Assembly (NCBI RefSeq): GCF_001625085.1
Contig: NZ_BDAW01000036.1
Coordinates: 25,830 to 89,829, forward strand
DNA length: 64,000 nt
Origin: Nocardia acidivorans NBRC 108247
GTDB taxonomy: Bacteria; Actinomycetota; Actinomycetes; Mycobacteriales; Mycobacteriaceae
Direction of reading: 5' to 3'
Each line of letters opens with the position of its first letter. Within the stretch, counting starts at the first letter, position 1. The notes under the pieces are model-generated. The model saw nothing but the letters and a program-made list of their open reading frames with translations, made no database searches and was not told where the DNA came from. The translations under genes and the position numbers were made by a program. Shown here one piece after another: positions 50,303 to 58,727 of this stretch.

Positions 50303-51208
50303 ATGCACCGCACAGGACACGAAGAGGTTCGGTCCGGCAGACCGTGGCTGTGGACCTCGCTCGCGGCAGTGGTGGTGGTCGGGACGGCGACCTGGGTCAT
50401 GCGCCCGGAACCGGTGGCCTGCCGCACCGCCGCGCCCGTCACCACGGTGGTCACCGTGCCGCCCGGTACGATATCGAGTTCGGTTACCACGCAGCAGCTT
50501 CCGGCCCCGCAACCGCCCGCGCCCGAGACCGCCGAAGCCCGCTACTACGCCTTCGGCCCCGGCGTGGCCTGCTCGCTGCCGGACCTGCCCCTGGGCGGGT
50601 ACTACGTGGGCGTCTCGACCAGTGAGTACGAGGACTCCGCCCCCTGCGGCTCCTATGTCGATATCGACGGCCCGCTCGGCAGTGTCCGCGCCCAGATCGT
50701 GGACCGCTGTCCCGGCTGCGCCCCGCACCAATACGACCTCAGCAGACCGGCTTTCGAGGCCATCGCGCACAGCACCGACGGTGTCGCGCCGATTCGCATC
50801 AGCCGCGTCCGCGACCCCAATCCGGCCCCCGAACTCTTCTATCGCGTGCAGCAGGGCGCATCGCCGTCCTGGATCGGCCTGCTCTTTTCCGGCGGCGGAA
50901 ACCCGCTGCGCGAGGTGGCTTTACGCCCGGAGTCCGGTGGTGATTTCAAGGTCCTGCGCCGCGGCTACGACAACTACTGGTCCCTCTCCGGTGCGGGCCC
51001 CGGCCCCTTCGTCGCGCGGATCACCGATATCTACGACCATGTGGCCGAGGTGCCCGGTGTGGTGATCGATCCGGGTCGATTGCGCTACACCGGGATTCGC
51101 CTCTATGACATCCCCAACCCGATTCCCTTCGTCACCACCACCCCACCGGCCCCGCCTCCGGTGGTCGTCACGACGGTGATTGCCGCGCCCTCGCACTGCG
51201 CGACCTGA
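50303..51208 (+). CDS. Membrane-anchored bacterial expansin-like protein
   Basis: A 301-residue protein with an N-terminal anchor helix (about residues 15-32), a Thr/Pro/Val linker and a two-domain expansin. A double-psi barrel (about 78-172) contains CSLPDLPLGGYYVGVS, APCGSYVDIDGP and VDRCPGCAPHQYDLS with the Asp that is essential in BsEXLX1. A CBM63-like second domain (about 175-275) follows, then a Pro/Thr/Val tail. Expansins loosen polysaccharide networks without hydrolysis; here the target could be plant cell wall or the organism's own envelope. Rare in this group, so possible transfer. Confidence 0.8.
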   Translation: MHRTGHEEVRSGRPWLWTSLAAVVVVGTATWVMRPEPVACRTAAPVTTVVTVPPGTISSSVTTQQLPAPQPPAPETAEARYYAFGPGVACSLPDLPLGGYYVGVSTSEYEDSAPCGSYVDIDGPLGSVRAQIVDRCPGCAPHQYDLSRPAFEAIAHSTDGVAPIRISRVRDPNPAPELFYRVQQGASPSWIGLLFSGGGNPLREVALRPESGGDFKVLRRGYDNYWSLSGAGPGPFVARITDIYDHVAEVPGVVIDPGRLRYTGIRLYDIPNPIPFVTTTPPAPPPVVVTTVIAAPSHCAT

Positions 51209-51293
51209 TCCGCGCTGCGCGATCGGTTATGCGGATCGGCAATAGGTCCCCGATCGTGCCCCGACATTGCGGCGGGATTATGGCATCATCAAG

Positions 51294-51307
51294 TGAAACG
51301 TGTTTCA
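51294..51307. promoter_or_regulatory. TGAAAC palindrome before the hydrolase gene
   Basis: TGAAAC-GT-GTTTCA, 39 bases before the hydrolase start, followed by ATTTTTGCC. A similar element lies at 53704-53718 before the wax ester synthase gene. Confidence 0.45.
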
Positions 51308-51345
51308 TTTTTGCCTGTTGACGCAGCTCGCCGGGAGGCCCTTCG

Positions 51346-52275
51346 ATGTCGAACCCCAGCTCTGACCGAATCGCGGAGACCACGGCACAGGACAAGCCCC
51401 GCCGCAGACGGCTGTCGCCGCGTATCGCCAGGTTGACGGCGGTGCCGGAGGGTTCGATGGTGGAGCTGCCCGGTCGCGGCAGCACCTATGTGGTGGATCT
51501 GGCCGGGCCCGCACCGGATGCGCCGACCGTGCTGCTGCTGCACGGAATGGCCACCACCGCCATGCTGAACTGGTTCCCGTCGCTGCGGGAACTCAATGAG
51601 CGGTATCGCGTGGTGCTCTTCGACCAGCGCTGGCACGGGCACGGAATCCGTTCCGAGCGTTTCGATCTCGATGATCTCGCCGACGACGCCGTCGCGCTCG
51701 CCGAGGTGCTCGGTATCGACCGCCCGATTCTGGTGGGCTACTCCATGGGCGGTGTGGTGGCACAGCTTGCCGCGCATCGGCATCCGGACAAGGTCGGCGG
51801 AATCGTGCTGGCCGCCACCACCTATCGCTTCCAGGAAACCAGGCGCGAGCGCGCCTTCCACAAGGCCTGGAGCCTGCTGGCCGCCTCGATGGCCGAATAC
51901 GCCACGCGCAGAACGGAAGTGCATCTGCGCAAACTCCCCGTGCTGCCGCAGTCCTCCTGGCCGGTGGGCCGGATGGACCGCTGGGCCATGTCGGAGATGC
52001 GCAGCACCAGTGGCTGGGCGCTGGCGCAGGCACTGGCGGTGCTGGGGCGGTTCGATGCCTCGGAATGGCTCTCGACGCTGAAGGTGCCGACGGCGGTGGT
52101 GATCACCACGCGGGATCGGGCGCTGCCGGTGTATCGGCAATTGGAGATGGCCAAGGCTATTCCGGGATCGGAGATCTTCCTGGCCAAGGCGGGGCACGCG
52201 GCCTGCGCACTCGAGGCGGACGTCTTTGTCCCGGTATTCCTCGAGGCCGTGCAATCGGTGGCCGATCGGCTGTAG
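51346..52275 (+). CDS. Alpha/beta hydrolase
   Basis: A 309-residue hydrolase with oxyanion segment LLLHGMATT (about residues 63-71), nucleophile elbow GYSMGG (Ser about 136), a lid rich in Arg/Trp (about 165-220) and a late GHAACALEAD histidine (about 285). There is no signal peptide. Placed convergently with the wax ester synthase and sharing a TGAAAC-type palindrome with it, it may be an intracellular lipase or esterase that turns over storage lipid (inference). Confidence 0.85.
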   Translation: MSNPSSDRIAETTAQDKPRRRRLSPRIARLTAVPEGSMVELPGRGSTYVVDLAGPAPDAPTVLLLHGMATTAMLNWFPSLRELNERYRVVLFDQRWHGHGIRSERFDLDDLADDAVALAEVLGIDRPILVGYSMGGVVAQLAAHRHPDKVGGIVLAATTYRFQETRRERAFHKAWSLLAASMAEYATRRTEVHLRKLPVLPQSSWPVGRMDRWAMSEMRSTSGWALAQALAVLGRFDASEWLSTLKVPTAVVITTRDRALPVYRQLEMAKAIPGSEIFLAKAGHAACALEADVFVPVFLEAVQSVADRL

Positions 52276-52289
52276 AGCCGTTGCGGCTC
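52275..52289. terminator. Short hairpin between convergent genes
   Basis: GAGCCG-TTG-CGGCTC starts at the hydrolase stop and is followed by AGCTCTTTT. A weak intrinsic terminator for the plus strand that lies at the very end of the wax ester synthase gene. Confidence 0.45.
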
Positions 52290-53691
52290 AGCTCTTTTCG
52301 CGGGCTGCCTTGAGCAGCTCGGTGATCACCTCGGGGACGGCGTCGGCGATCTTCTCGATATCGGGCACGAGTTCCTGGGCCGCGATGAAGCCGAAGTCCA
52401 GATTGCCGTTATTGGAGATGACGGTGGCGGTGAGCCCGGCACCGTGGAACACCGGTCCGAACGGGTACATCGAGGCCACCCGCACACCCAGGAAGTACAT
52501 CGGGAAGTTGGGTCCGGGCACATTCGAGACCACGAGATTGTGCACCACCGGATGACGCTCGGCCAGTTTCAGTGACGAGTAGGCGCGCGCGGCGAGCTGA
52601 AAGGTGTTGGGCGGGGCGTACTTCGCCCAGTCCATCAGGAAATCCGCGCCGATCAGGCTGTGTTCCTCCTTGGCCGCCGTATTGTCCACGGCGATGGCCG
52701 CCATCCGCGCCACCGGATCCTCGATATCGGTGTGGAGCCGGGAGAAGAGGGTGGACACCTTATTGGTTCCCTCCTCGTGCCGGGAGGTTTCGTGCACCGA
52801 GACCGGAACCGAGGCGATGAGCGAGGTTTCGGGCAGTTCGTCATGCAGTTCGAGATAACTGCGCAGCGCACCGGCGACCACCGTGAGCACCACATCATTG
52901 ACCTTGACCCCGAACGCGCTCTTGATCTCCTTGATATCGGCCAGATCCGACTGCACGAAGGAGACCGAGCGATGCGGGGTGATCGCTCGATTGAACGGGG
53001 TGCGCGGTGCGGTGAACGGCAGTGGCATACCGCGGTTTCCGTCGCCGGTGCGCCGGCGCTCCACCAGACCGCCCAGCACTCCGACGGTCTGCCGCACCAT
53101 ACCCACCATGCCGAGTTTGCCGGGGAACTTCGCCAGCGCCTCGGCGGCGAGCAGGAGATCATTGGGTTCGGGCTCGGGGGCCGGTGTTTCGGCGGGCGGG
53201 GTATAGGAGACGCCGGGCTCGATATCGCAGAGGTGCATCATCATATTGGTGCCGGTGATGCCGTCCACGATGGCGTGGTGGTACTTGGAGACCACCGCGA
53301 CCTTCCCGCCGGGGAGCCCCTCCACCACCCACATCTCCCACAGCGGCCGGCTACGGTCCAGGGCTCGACCCGCGATATCGGCGGCGACCACGGCCAATTC
53401 GCGTTTTCCGCCCGGCGCGGGCAGGCGCGCTGGGCGCACGTGGTAGTCGAGATCGAAATGGGAATCGTGCACCCACACCGGATGATCGAGATTGAACGGC
53501 ACCGCGTGCAGGCGGCGCGTCATGGCGGGGATGAGGTGCAGGCGTCTGCCGAGTTCGGCTTTGAATGCGTCGTACTCGAATTCGACGCCGTCGGCGGCCG
53601 GATCAAGTATGAGCATTGCGCAGACGTGCAGGAGTTGGGTGTCGGTTTCGAGATAGAGGAAGCTGGCATCGAGCCCGGTAAGTCGTTCCAT
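52288..53691 (-). CDS. Wax ester synthase/acyl-CoA:diacylglycerol acyltransferase
   Basis: A 467-residue WS/DGAT that esterifies fatty alcohols or diacylglycerol with acyl-CoA for storage lipid. The catalytic HHxxxDG motif is HHAIVDG (about residues 139-145). The second conserved NDVVL element (about 267-271) and the opening LTGLDASFLYLET are canonical. It is membrane-associated. The opposite strand's cutinase gene begins 270 bases away. Together with the AcrA1-like reductase it could complete wax ester synthesis from acyl-CoA. Confidence 0.95.
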   Translation of the reverse strand: MERLTGLDASFLYLETDTQLLHVCAMLILDPAADGVEFEYDAFKAELGRRLHLIPAMTRRLHAVPFNLDHPVWVHDSHFDLDYHVRPARLPAPGGKRELAVVAADIAGRALDRSRPLWEMWVVEGLPGGKVAVVSKYHHAIVDGITGTNMMMHLCDIEPGVSYTPPAETPAPEPEPNDLLLAAEALAKFPGKLGMVGMVRQTVGVLGGLVERRRTGDGNRGMPLPFTAPRTPFNRAITPHRSVSFVQSDLADIKEIKSAFGVKVNDVVLTVVAGALRSYLELHDELPETSLIASVPVSVHETSRHEEGTNKVSTLFSRLHTDIEDPVARMAAIAVDNTAAKEEHSLIGADFLMDWAKYAPPNTFQLAARAYSSLKLAERHPVVHNLVVSNVPGPNFPMYFLGVRVASMYPFGPVFHGAGLTATVISNNGNLDFGFIAAQELVPDIEKIADAVPEVITELLKAAREKS

Positions 53692-53703
53692 ACCAACACC
53701 CTA

Positions 53704-53718
53704 TGAGAACTGGTTTCA
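53704..53718. promoter_or_regulatory. TGAAAC-type element before the wax ester synthase gene
   Basis: Read on the minus strand, AAAATGAAAC-CA-GTTCTCA is close to the AAAATGAAAC-AC-GTTTCAC seen at 51294-51307 (read the same way). It is 13 bases before the start at 53691, a position for a repressor. Confidence 0.4.
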
Positions 53719-53886
53719 TTTTGCGCGCCGTTCGCGGTGGTCCCCAGGTCCCGTCCGATACCGCTTCGTTGCTTCAAAGTAGCTTGTAGATAACAGGTTT
53801 CGTAGTGATACGGTTGAGAACCGATTGGGTATCTCTCCAGTGCAACGCGTTGCGGCCTCTTGAACCCCTCCCTACCTTGGGTCACA

Positions 53887-53932
53887 TAGCCCGGTGAAAT
53901 GTCACTTGTCACTGACAAGAGTCACCGGGCTA
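53887..53932 (+). promoter_or_regulatory. Nested hairpin in the cutinase leader
   Basis: Outer arms TAGCCCGGTGA (53887-53897) and TCACCGGGCTA (53922-53932) are perfect; inside them CTTGTCA-C-TGACAAG (53905-53919) is a second perfect inverted repeat. It ends 28 bases before the cutinase start, so if transcribed it would shape the leader RNA; it could also be an operator or a terminator without U tract. Confidence 0.55.
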
Positions 53933-53960
53933 CTCACAATGGCGTGAGAGGGTGAGAACA

Positions 53961-54608
53961 ATGGCCGACCGGAAGGTTCTGCTGGCGCAAAAGTGGCGTA
54001 TCGCTTGGGTTTTCGCCGCCATGCTGGTGGTGGCGAGCATCTTTTTCCCGATACCGAAGGCTCATGCGGAGTGGTGTTCGGATGTGGATGTGGTGGTGGC
54101 GCGGGGGACCGGTGAACCCGGCTGGCTCGGCGATGTGGTCGGTAATCAGCTGTACGGCATGCTGCAGGACCGGTTACCCGTCTCGACCACGGCGTACCCC
54201 GTCGCCTATCCCGCGGACTATTCGTTCGATGTCGGTGCGGGCACCGCGGATCTGGTGGGGCACTTGGCAGCTCAGGCCGCCTCCTGCCCGGCACAGCGGT
54301 TCGTCCTGGTCGGTTACTCACAGGGCGCGGCGGTCGTGCACGCGGCGCTGGGCACCGGCGCGGTTACCTGGTATCCGGGCCGGGTGCAGCTGCCCGGCGA
54401 TCTCGGTTCCCGGGTCGTGGCGGTCCTGCTGTTCGGCGATCCGATGCGGGCCATCGGCTGGACCGTGCCGGATTGGTTCAGCGGTCGCACCGGAGATTGG
54501 TGCACCGGAGGCGATCCCGTCTGCGGGGCCGGTATGAACGCGCCCTCGCATGTCTCCTACCGCGACAGTCTGGTCGCCGCGGCGAACTTCGCGGCCGTGC
54601 GCATCTGA
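53961..54608 (+). CDS. Secreted cutinase-like serine esterase
   Basis: A 215-residue cutinase-family protein with a signal peptide or anchor (residues 11-36, ending KAHA). It has the N-terminal Cys39 and Cys109 pair, nucleophile Ser120 in GYSQG, the Asp in GDPVCG and the catalytic His in PSHVSYRDS. Substrates may be polyesters, triglycerides or host lipids. ATG 53961 has GAGAGGGTGAG upstream. It ends at a strong hairpin convergent with the reductase gene. Confidence 0.9.
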   Translation: MADRKVLLAQKWRIAWVFAAMLVVASIFFPIPKAHAEWCSDVDVVVARGTGEPGWLGDVVGNQLYGMLQDRLPVSTTAYPVAYPADYSFDVGAGTADLVGHLAAQAASCPAQRFVLVGYSQGAAVVHAALGTGAVTWYPGRVQLPGDLGSRVVAVLLFGDPMRAIGWTVPDWFSGRTGDWCTGGDPVCGAGMNAPSHVSYRDSLVAAANFAAVRI

Positions 54609-54624
54609 AGCCCGGGGGATGAGG

Positions 54625-54659
54625 TTCGGCCCGGTGAGAGCTGCTCTCGCCGGGCCGAA
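54625..54659. terminator. Bidirectional terminator
   Basis: Sixteen-base arms (54625-54640 and 54644-54659) match at 15 positions around a three-base loop CTG, between the convergent cutinase and reductase genes. Confidence 0.85.
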
Positions 54660-54679
54660 TCATACTGTCCTACCGTTGA

Positions 54680-56710
54680 TTACCAGTGCAGCCCGGGAAT
54701 CGTATTGGCGATCCGCGCGGCCGGACCGGGCAGACCCATGAGCGGCTGCACAATCGGCGCGAGGGCCAGCAGCGGACTCCTGGATTCCGGCTTGGCGGCG
54801 GCGGTTTCGTCCTCTGCCGCGCGATCGGGCTTGGCCGCCTTGGACTCCCCGAACATCCGGAAGCCCTGCGAGAGGATGGCCCGCTTCACCGACGGCATCA
54901 CCGTATCCACCAGCTGCGCGAAAGTGCCGATGGGCGTATCGATCCGGTTGGGCCGGTGTTCGAGCGCCCGCACCACGATATCGGCGGCCTGCTCCGGCGA
55001 GTGCACCGGAATCGACTTGTACAGATCGGTCGGGGCGATCATCGGGGTGCGCACGAGCGGCATCCGCACCGAGGTGAAAGTGATTCCGGCATCGGCGTTC
55101 TCGACCGCGGCGATCTCACTGAAGTTGTCCAGGGCCGACTTGCTCGCCACGTAGGCGGCGAAGCGCGGCAGCTTGGTCTGCACCGCGATGGAGGAGATAT
55201 TCACGAAGTGCCCGAACCGGCGCTCGCGCATGGAGGGCAGCAGCGCGAGAATCAGCCGCACCGCACCGAAGTAGTTGACCGCCATGGTCCGTTCGAAGTC
55301 GTGCATGCGATCGGTGGAGTTGAGCACCGAGCGGCGGATGGAGCGCCCGGCGTTGTTCACCACGAAGTCGACATGCCCGTGATCGGCGAGCATCTGCTTG
55401 ACCAGCAGCTCCACCGACTTCTCGTCGGTGATATCGCACGTGTATGCCTGTGCCGCACCGCTGTGCGCGCGCACCTGCGCGGCGGCGGCCTCGATATCCT
55501 CCGGGGTGCGCGCCACCATCAGCACGGTGGCCCCGCGCTGGGCGACCGCGTGCGCGGTGGCCAGGCCGATGCCCGAGGAGGCTCCGGTGACCAGCACGAT
55601 GCGCCCGGCCAGCTTCTCCCGGCCGCGCCGCGCGCGATCGGGATCCAGGTTGGCCTCCCAGAATTTCCACAGCTTCTCGGCGTAGGTCTCGAACGCGGGC
55701 ACCTCGATACCGCTGCCGCGCAACTGCGCCCGGGTGAAGTCCGAGGAGAACGCGGATTCGAACGCGGTATGCGGTGCGACCTCGGCGGGAATCCCCAAGC
55801 GCTCCAGTAGGAAATCGCGGACCGCCGGAACGCCGGGCAGTCCGCCCAGCGCCGCGAGCGCGGTATGGCTGCCCGGCAGCGGGCCGAAGCCGGTCGGTGC
55901 GCCCGCGGCCCGGGCCAGTGCGGCGTAGACCTGGCCGAACGGCTGCGGTTCGGGATTGGTGAGGTGGAAGGTGCGCCCTATCAAACCGGGCTTGGTGATC
56001 AGCTCGACCATGGCGGCGGCCACATAATCCACCGGCACGATATTGGTGCTGCCCAGATCCGGCAGCGGCATCGGCAGTTCCGACGGCAGCGCCGCGAGTC
56101 CGGCGATGGCGGGGAAGAAGTAGTACGGACCGTCGATCTTATCCATTTCACCGGTGCGCGAATCGCCGACCACAATGGCCGGGCGGTACACCCGCCAGCG
56201 CAGGTCGCGGCTTTCCCGGACCAGTTTCTCGGCCTCGAATTTGGTGCGGTGATACGGCGAATCGAGGCGCTGGCCCAGATCGAAGTCGTCCTCGAAGAAC
56301 TTGCCCTTGTGATCGCCCGCGACCGCGACCGAGGAGACATGGTGCAGGACCGCGCCGAGGGTGGTGGCGAGTGCGACCACCGCGCGGGTGCCTTGCACAT
56401 TGGCGGCGTAGGTGCTGTCCTCGTCGGCGGTCATGTCGTAGACCGCGCCGAGGTGGATCACGTGATCGGCGCGCGGGGCATCGAATTCGCCGTCCGCGTC
56501 CAGCAGTCCGAGCCCGGCTGCGGTGAGGTCACCGACCAGTGGAAACAGTCGATCCACGGCCTCGAGGTCCTGTGCCATCTCGACCAGTTTGGCGACCGAG
56601 GCCTCGCGGACCAGTGCGTGGATCACGGCCTGCGGGTCGCGTTCGAGCAGCCCGGCAATCACACGGCGGCCGAGAAATCCGGTGCCGCCCGTCACGATGT
56701 AGGAAACCAT
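54680..56710 (-). CDS. Two-domain fatty acyl-CoA reductase, AcrA1-like
   Basis: A 676-residue fusion. Residues about 1-360 are an extended-SDR fatty acyl reductase domain (GGTGFLG at 8-14, PYHRTKFEAEK with Tyr and Lys near 153-157). About 370-600 is a second classical SDR (VTGASSGIG near 374-382, NNAG near 455, YVASK near 522-526), then a short tail. This is the layout of mycobacterial AcrA1 (Rv3391), which reduces acyl-CoA to aldehyde and alcohol. The product alcohols would feed the WS/DGAT encoded 1 kb away. Confidence 0.9.
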   Translation of the reverse strand: MVSYIVTGGTGFLGRRVIAGLLERDPQAVIHALVREASVAKLVEMAQDLEAVDRLFPLVGDLTAAGLGLLDADGEFDAPRADHVIHLGAVYDMTADEDSTYAANVQGTRAVVALATTLGAVLHHVSSVAVAGDHKGKFFEDDFDLGQRLDSPYHRTKFEAEKLVRESRDLRWRVYRPAIVVGDSRTGEMDKIDGPYYFFPAIAGLAALPSELPMPLPDLGSTNIVPVDYVAAAMVELITKPGLIGRTFHLTNPEPQPFGQVYAALARAAGAPTGFGPLPGSHTALAALGGLPGVPAVRDFLLERLGIPAEVAPHTAFESAFSSDFTRAQLRGSGIEVPAFETYAEKLWKFWEANLDPDRARRGREKLAGRIVLVTGASSGIGLATAHAVAQRGATVLMVARTPEDIEAAAAQVRAHSGAAQAYTCDITDEKSVELLVKQMLADHGHVDFVVNNAGRSIRRSVLNSTDRMHDFERTMAVNYFGAVRLILALLPSMRERRFGHFVNISSIAVQTKLPRFAAYVASKSALDNFSEIAAVENADAGITFTSVRMPLVRTPMIAPTDLYKSIPVHSPEQAADIVVRALEHRPNRIDTPIGTFAQLVDTVMPSVKRAILSQGFRMFGESKAAKPDRAAEDETAAAKPESRSPLLALAPIVQPLMGLPGPAARIANTIPGLHW

Positions 56711-56982
56711 CGCCCCTCCTCATTACGAACTTGTTGGCGCTCAACGTTGTTCGTCCGACATGCGTCGGTGGATGTGGACGAGAGAATACGGCCCCTTAGC
56801 AGAATGTCGGGCCGAGGTAGGAACACCATCGTGCCTAACTGGTGGGTAACTTTACCGGCCCGCTCATAAAGCCTTCAACCACATTGACGGTTTCCGCCGT
56901 GTGGGACTGGTCACCCGGCGTCAATTCGAGTTTTTGCCTGTGTCAACGAGTTTGGTGTAACCGCCGGATGCAGTTGTCGACG

Positions 56983-57855
56983 TTACTTTCCCGAATTGCC
57001 CAGTCGATAGGTGTCGAAGGCGTTTGTCCGGTAGAAGAATTCGGCCTCCTGATCGGTGGCGTCGATGCCGACCAGGTGATCGACGGTGGCGAGCAGATCG
57101 GCGTAGCTGCCCGCCATGGTGTCGATGGGCATATTCGAGCCGAACATGAGCCGCCGCCAGCCCCACAGCTGCACGCTGGATTCGAGCCAGTATTCGAGGG
57201 TCTCCCAGGACAGGTCCGGGCAGATCATGCCGAGGCCGGAGAGTTTGCACAGCCACTGGGTTTCCTTGGCCGCCAGGGAGAGTGCGTTATGCCAGGCGGT
57301 GCGCTCATCGGGGGCGGTGCCCTGCGGCAGACCCAGGTGTTCGAGCACCACTCGCAGGTCGGGGTAGCCGGCCAGGAAGTCGATCCAGTCGAGCATGTCG
57401 TGCGGGTGGGCCACCAGGTCGAAGACACCGTCGCGCTCCTGGAGCCAGGCGGCGATGGTCTCGGCGGCGGGAGTGGCGGGGGACAGGCCCGCGAACACCC
57501 GCAGTCCGCGGAAGCGCGGGCTGACCGCCTGATGTTCCAGATGGGCTATCAGGTCATCCTTGGGCAGCGACGGATCCACGGTGCCGACGATGGCCACCGG
57601 CCGCCGCGCGGTCTCGGCGATCCCGTCGATCCAGCGACCCTCGGCCAGGTACATGTGGGGCGCGGTGGTGGCCGAGATGTGCACCAGCCCTGCCACTTTT
57701 GCCCCCGCCGCCCTGTCGTAGTCCGCGAGTAGGAAATCGTCGGCCAGTTCGGGCCGTCCGCCCGCCGCGCCGAATTCGCGCAGCCGCGGATACCAGTCGT
57801 GCGCGCTGGTCTGCCACAGGTGCAGGTGCGCGTCGACTATCGGGATGGTGGGCAT
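56983..57855 (-). CDS. Amidohydrolase-2 family metal hydrolase
   Basis: A 290-residue TIM-barrel amidohydrolase. VDAHLHLW (about residues 7-14) gives the first metal-binding HxH; GLRVFAG, VLEHLG (about 169-174) and the final MFGSNMPID (about 236-244, Asn in place of the usual Asp pair position) follow. The related COG3618 enzymes hydrolyse lactones or decarboxylate. It lies 13 bases behind the SDR gene, so the two likely act in one catabolic step series (SDR makes a lactone, this opens it: inference). Confidence 0.85.
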   Translation of the reverse strand: MPTIPIVDAHLHLWQTSAHDWYPRLREFGAAGGRPELADDFLLADYDRAAGAKVAGLVHISATTAPHMYLAEGRWIDGIAETARRPVAIVGTVDPSLPKDDLIAHLEHQAVSPRFRGLRVFAGLSPATPAAETIAAWLQERDGVFDLVAHPHDMLDWIDFLAGYPDLRVVLEHLGLPQGTAPDERTAWHNALSLAAKETQWLCKLSGLGMICPDLSWETLEYWLESSVQLWGWRRLMFGSNMPIDTMAGSYADLLATVDHLVGIDATDQEAEFFYRTNAFDTYRLGNSGK

Positions 57856-57868
57856 GGTGGCGTCTCCT

Positions 57869-58636
57869 TCACTGCATGGTGATGCCGCCGCTGACGCTGA
57901 TCAGCTGGCCGGTGAGGTAACTGGCTTCCGGGCTCGCCAGCCAGGCGATGAGGCTCGCGACCTCGTCCGGTCGGCCCAGGCGTTTCATGGGGATGGCCTT
58001 GCGCAGGGCCTCGAGATTGCCGCTGTGGTGTGCCATGGTGCGGGTGACCATCCGACCCTCGATGGGACCCGGGCAGACGACATTCACGGTGACCTCGTGC
58101 CGGGCCACTTCGCGGGCGAGGGATTTGGCGAAGCCGAAGAGCCCGGATTTGGAGGCGGCATAGGCGGATTCACCCGCCGCGCCCGCCCGCGCGCCGTCCG
58201 AGGAGACGAATACGATGCGCGCGTGCTCGGCCTCCTGGAGCGCCGGGAGCAGTTGCTGGGTGAGCTGCATCGGTCCGCGCAGGTTCACCTGGTGCATGAG
58301 ATCCCAGTGCGCGACGGTGCTGTCCAGGAACGGCTCCACAATGGCCGCGCCCGCGCACTGCATCAGCGCGGAGATGCTCCCGCGCACGGACCCCGCCGCG
58401 GCCTCGATACTCGCAGGATCGGTCAGATCCAGATGCAGCGCAGTCACTTTCGGCCCGAGTTCGGCCGCGAGTTCGGCGGCGGCATCGAGATCGACATCCG
58501 CGATCACCACTTCGCGCCCGGTCGCCGCGAGCCGCCGCACCACCGCGCCGCCGATATCGCCCGCGCCGCCCGTCACGAGAGCGCCTGTCGCTCCGACGTT
58601 CTCACCCAATGCCGCCGTCACCCACTCACCCGTCAT
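57869..58636 (-). CDS. Short-chain dehydrogenase/reductase
   Basis: A 255-residue classical SDR: VTGGAGDIGG nucleotide loop (about residues 21-30), CAGA (about 94-97), SSDGAR serine strand (about 142-147), YAASK (Tyr about 156, Lys about 160) and a GGITM end. ATG 58636 is chosen, with AAGGA about eight bases upstream. First gene of the SDR-amidohydrolase operon. Oxidation of a sugar or alcohol to a lactone is a possible role. Confidence 0.9.
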   Translation of the reverse strand: MTGEWVTAALGENVGATGALVTGGAGDIGGAVVRRLAATGREVVIADVDLDAAAELAAELGPKVTALHLDLTDPASIEAAAGSVRGSISALMQCAGAAIVEPFLDSTVAHWDLMHQVNLRGPMQLTQQLLPALQEAEHARIVFVSSDGARAGAAGESAYAASKSGLFGFAKSLAREVARHEVTVNVVCPGPIEGRMVTRTMAHHSGNLEALRKAIPMKRLGRPDEVASLIAWLASPEASYLTGQLISVSGGITMQ

Positions 58637-58727
58637 CCATGAATCCTTCGCAATCCATGAATAGTCGTTCAGCGCGGGATTTGCGATACAAGCTCCGCAA
58701 TTCGAGCGAAATACGGCGGCTGAGAAC

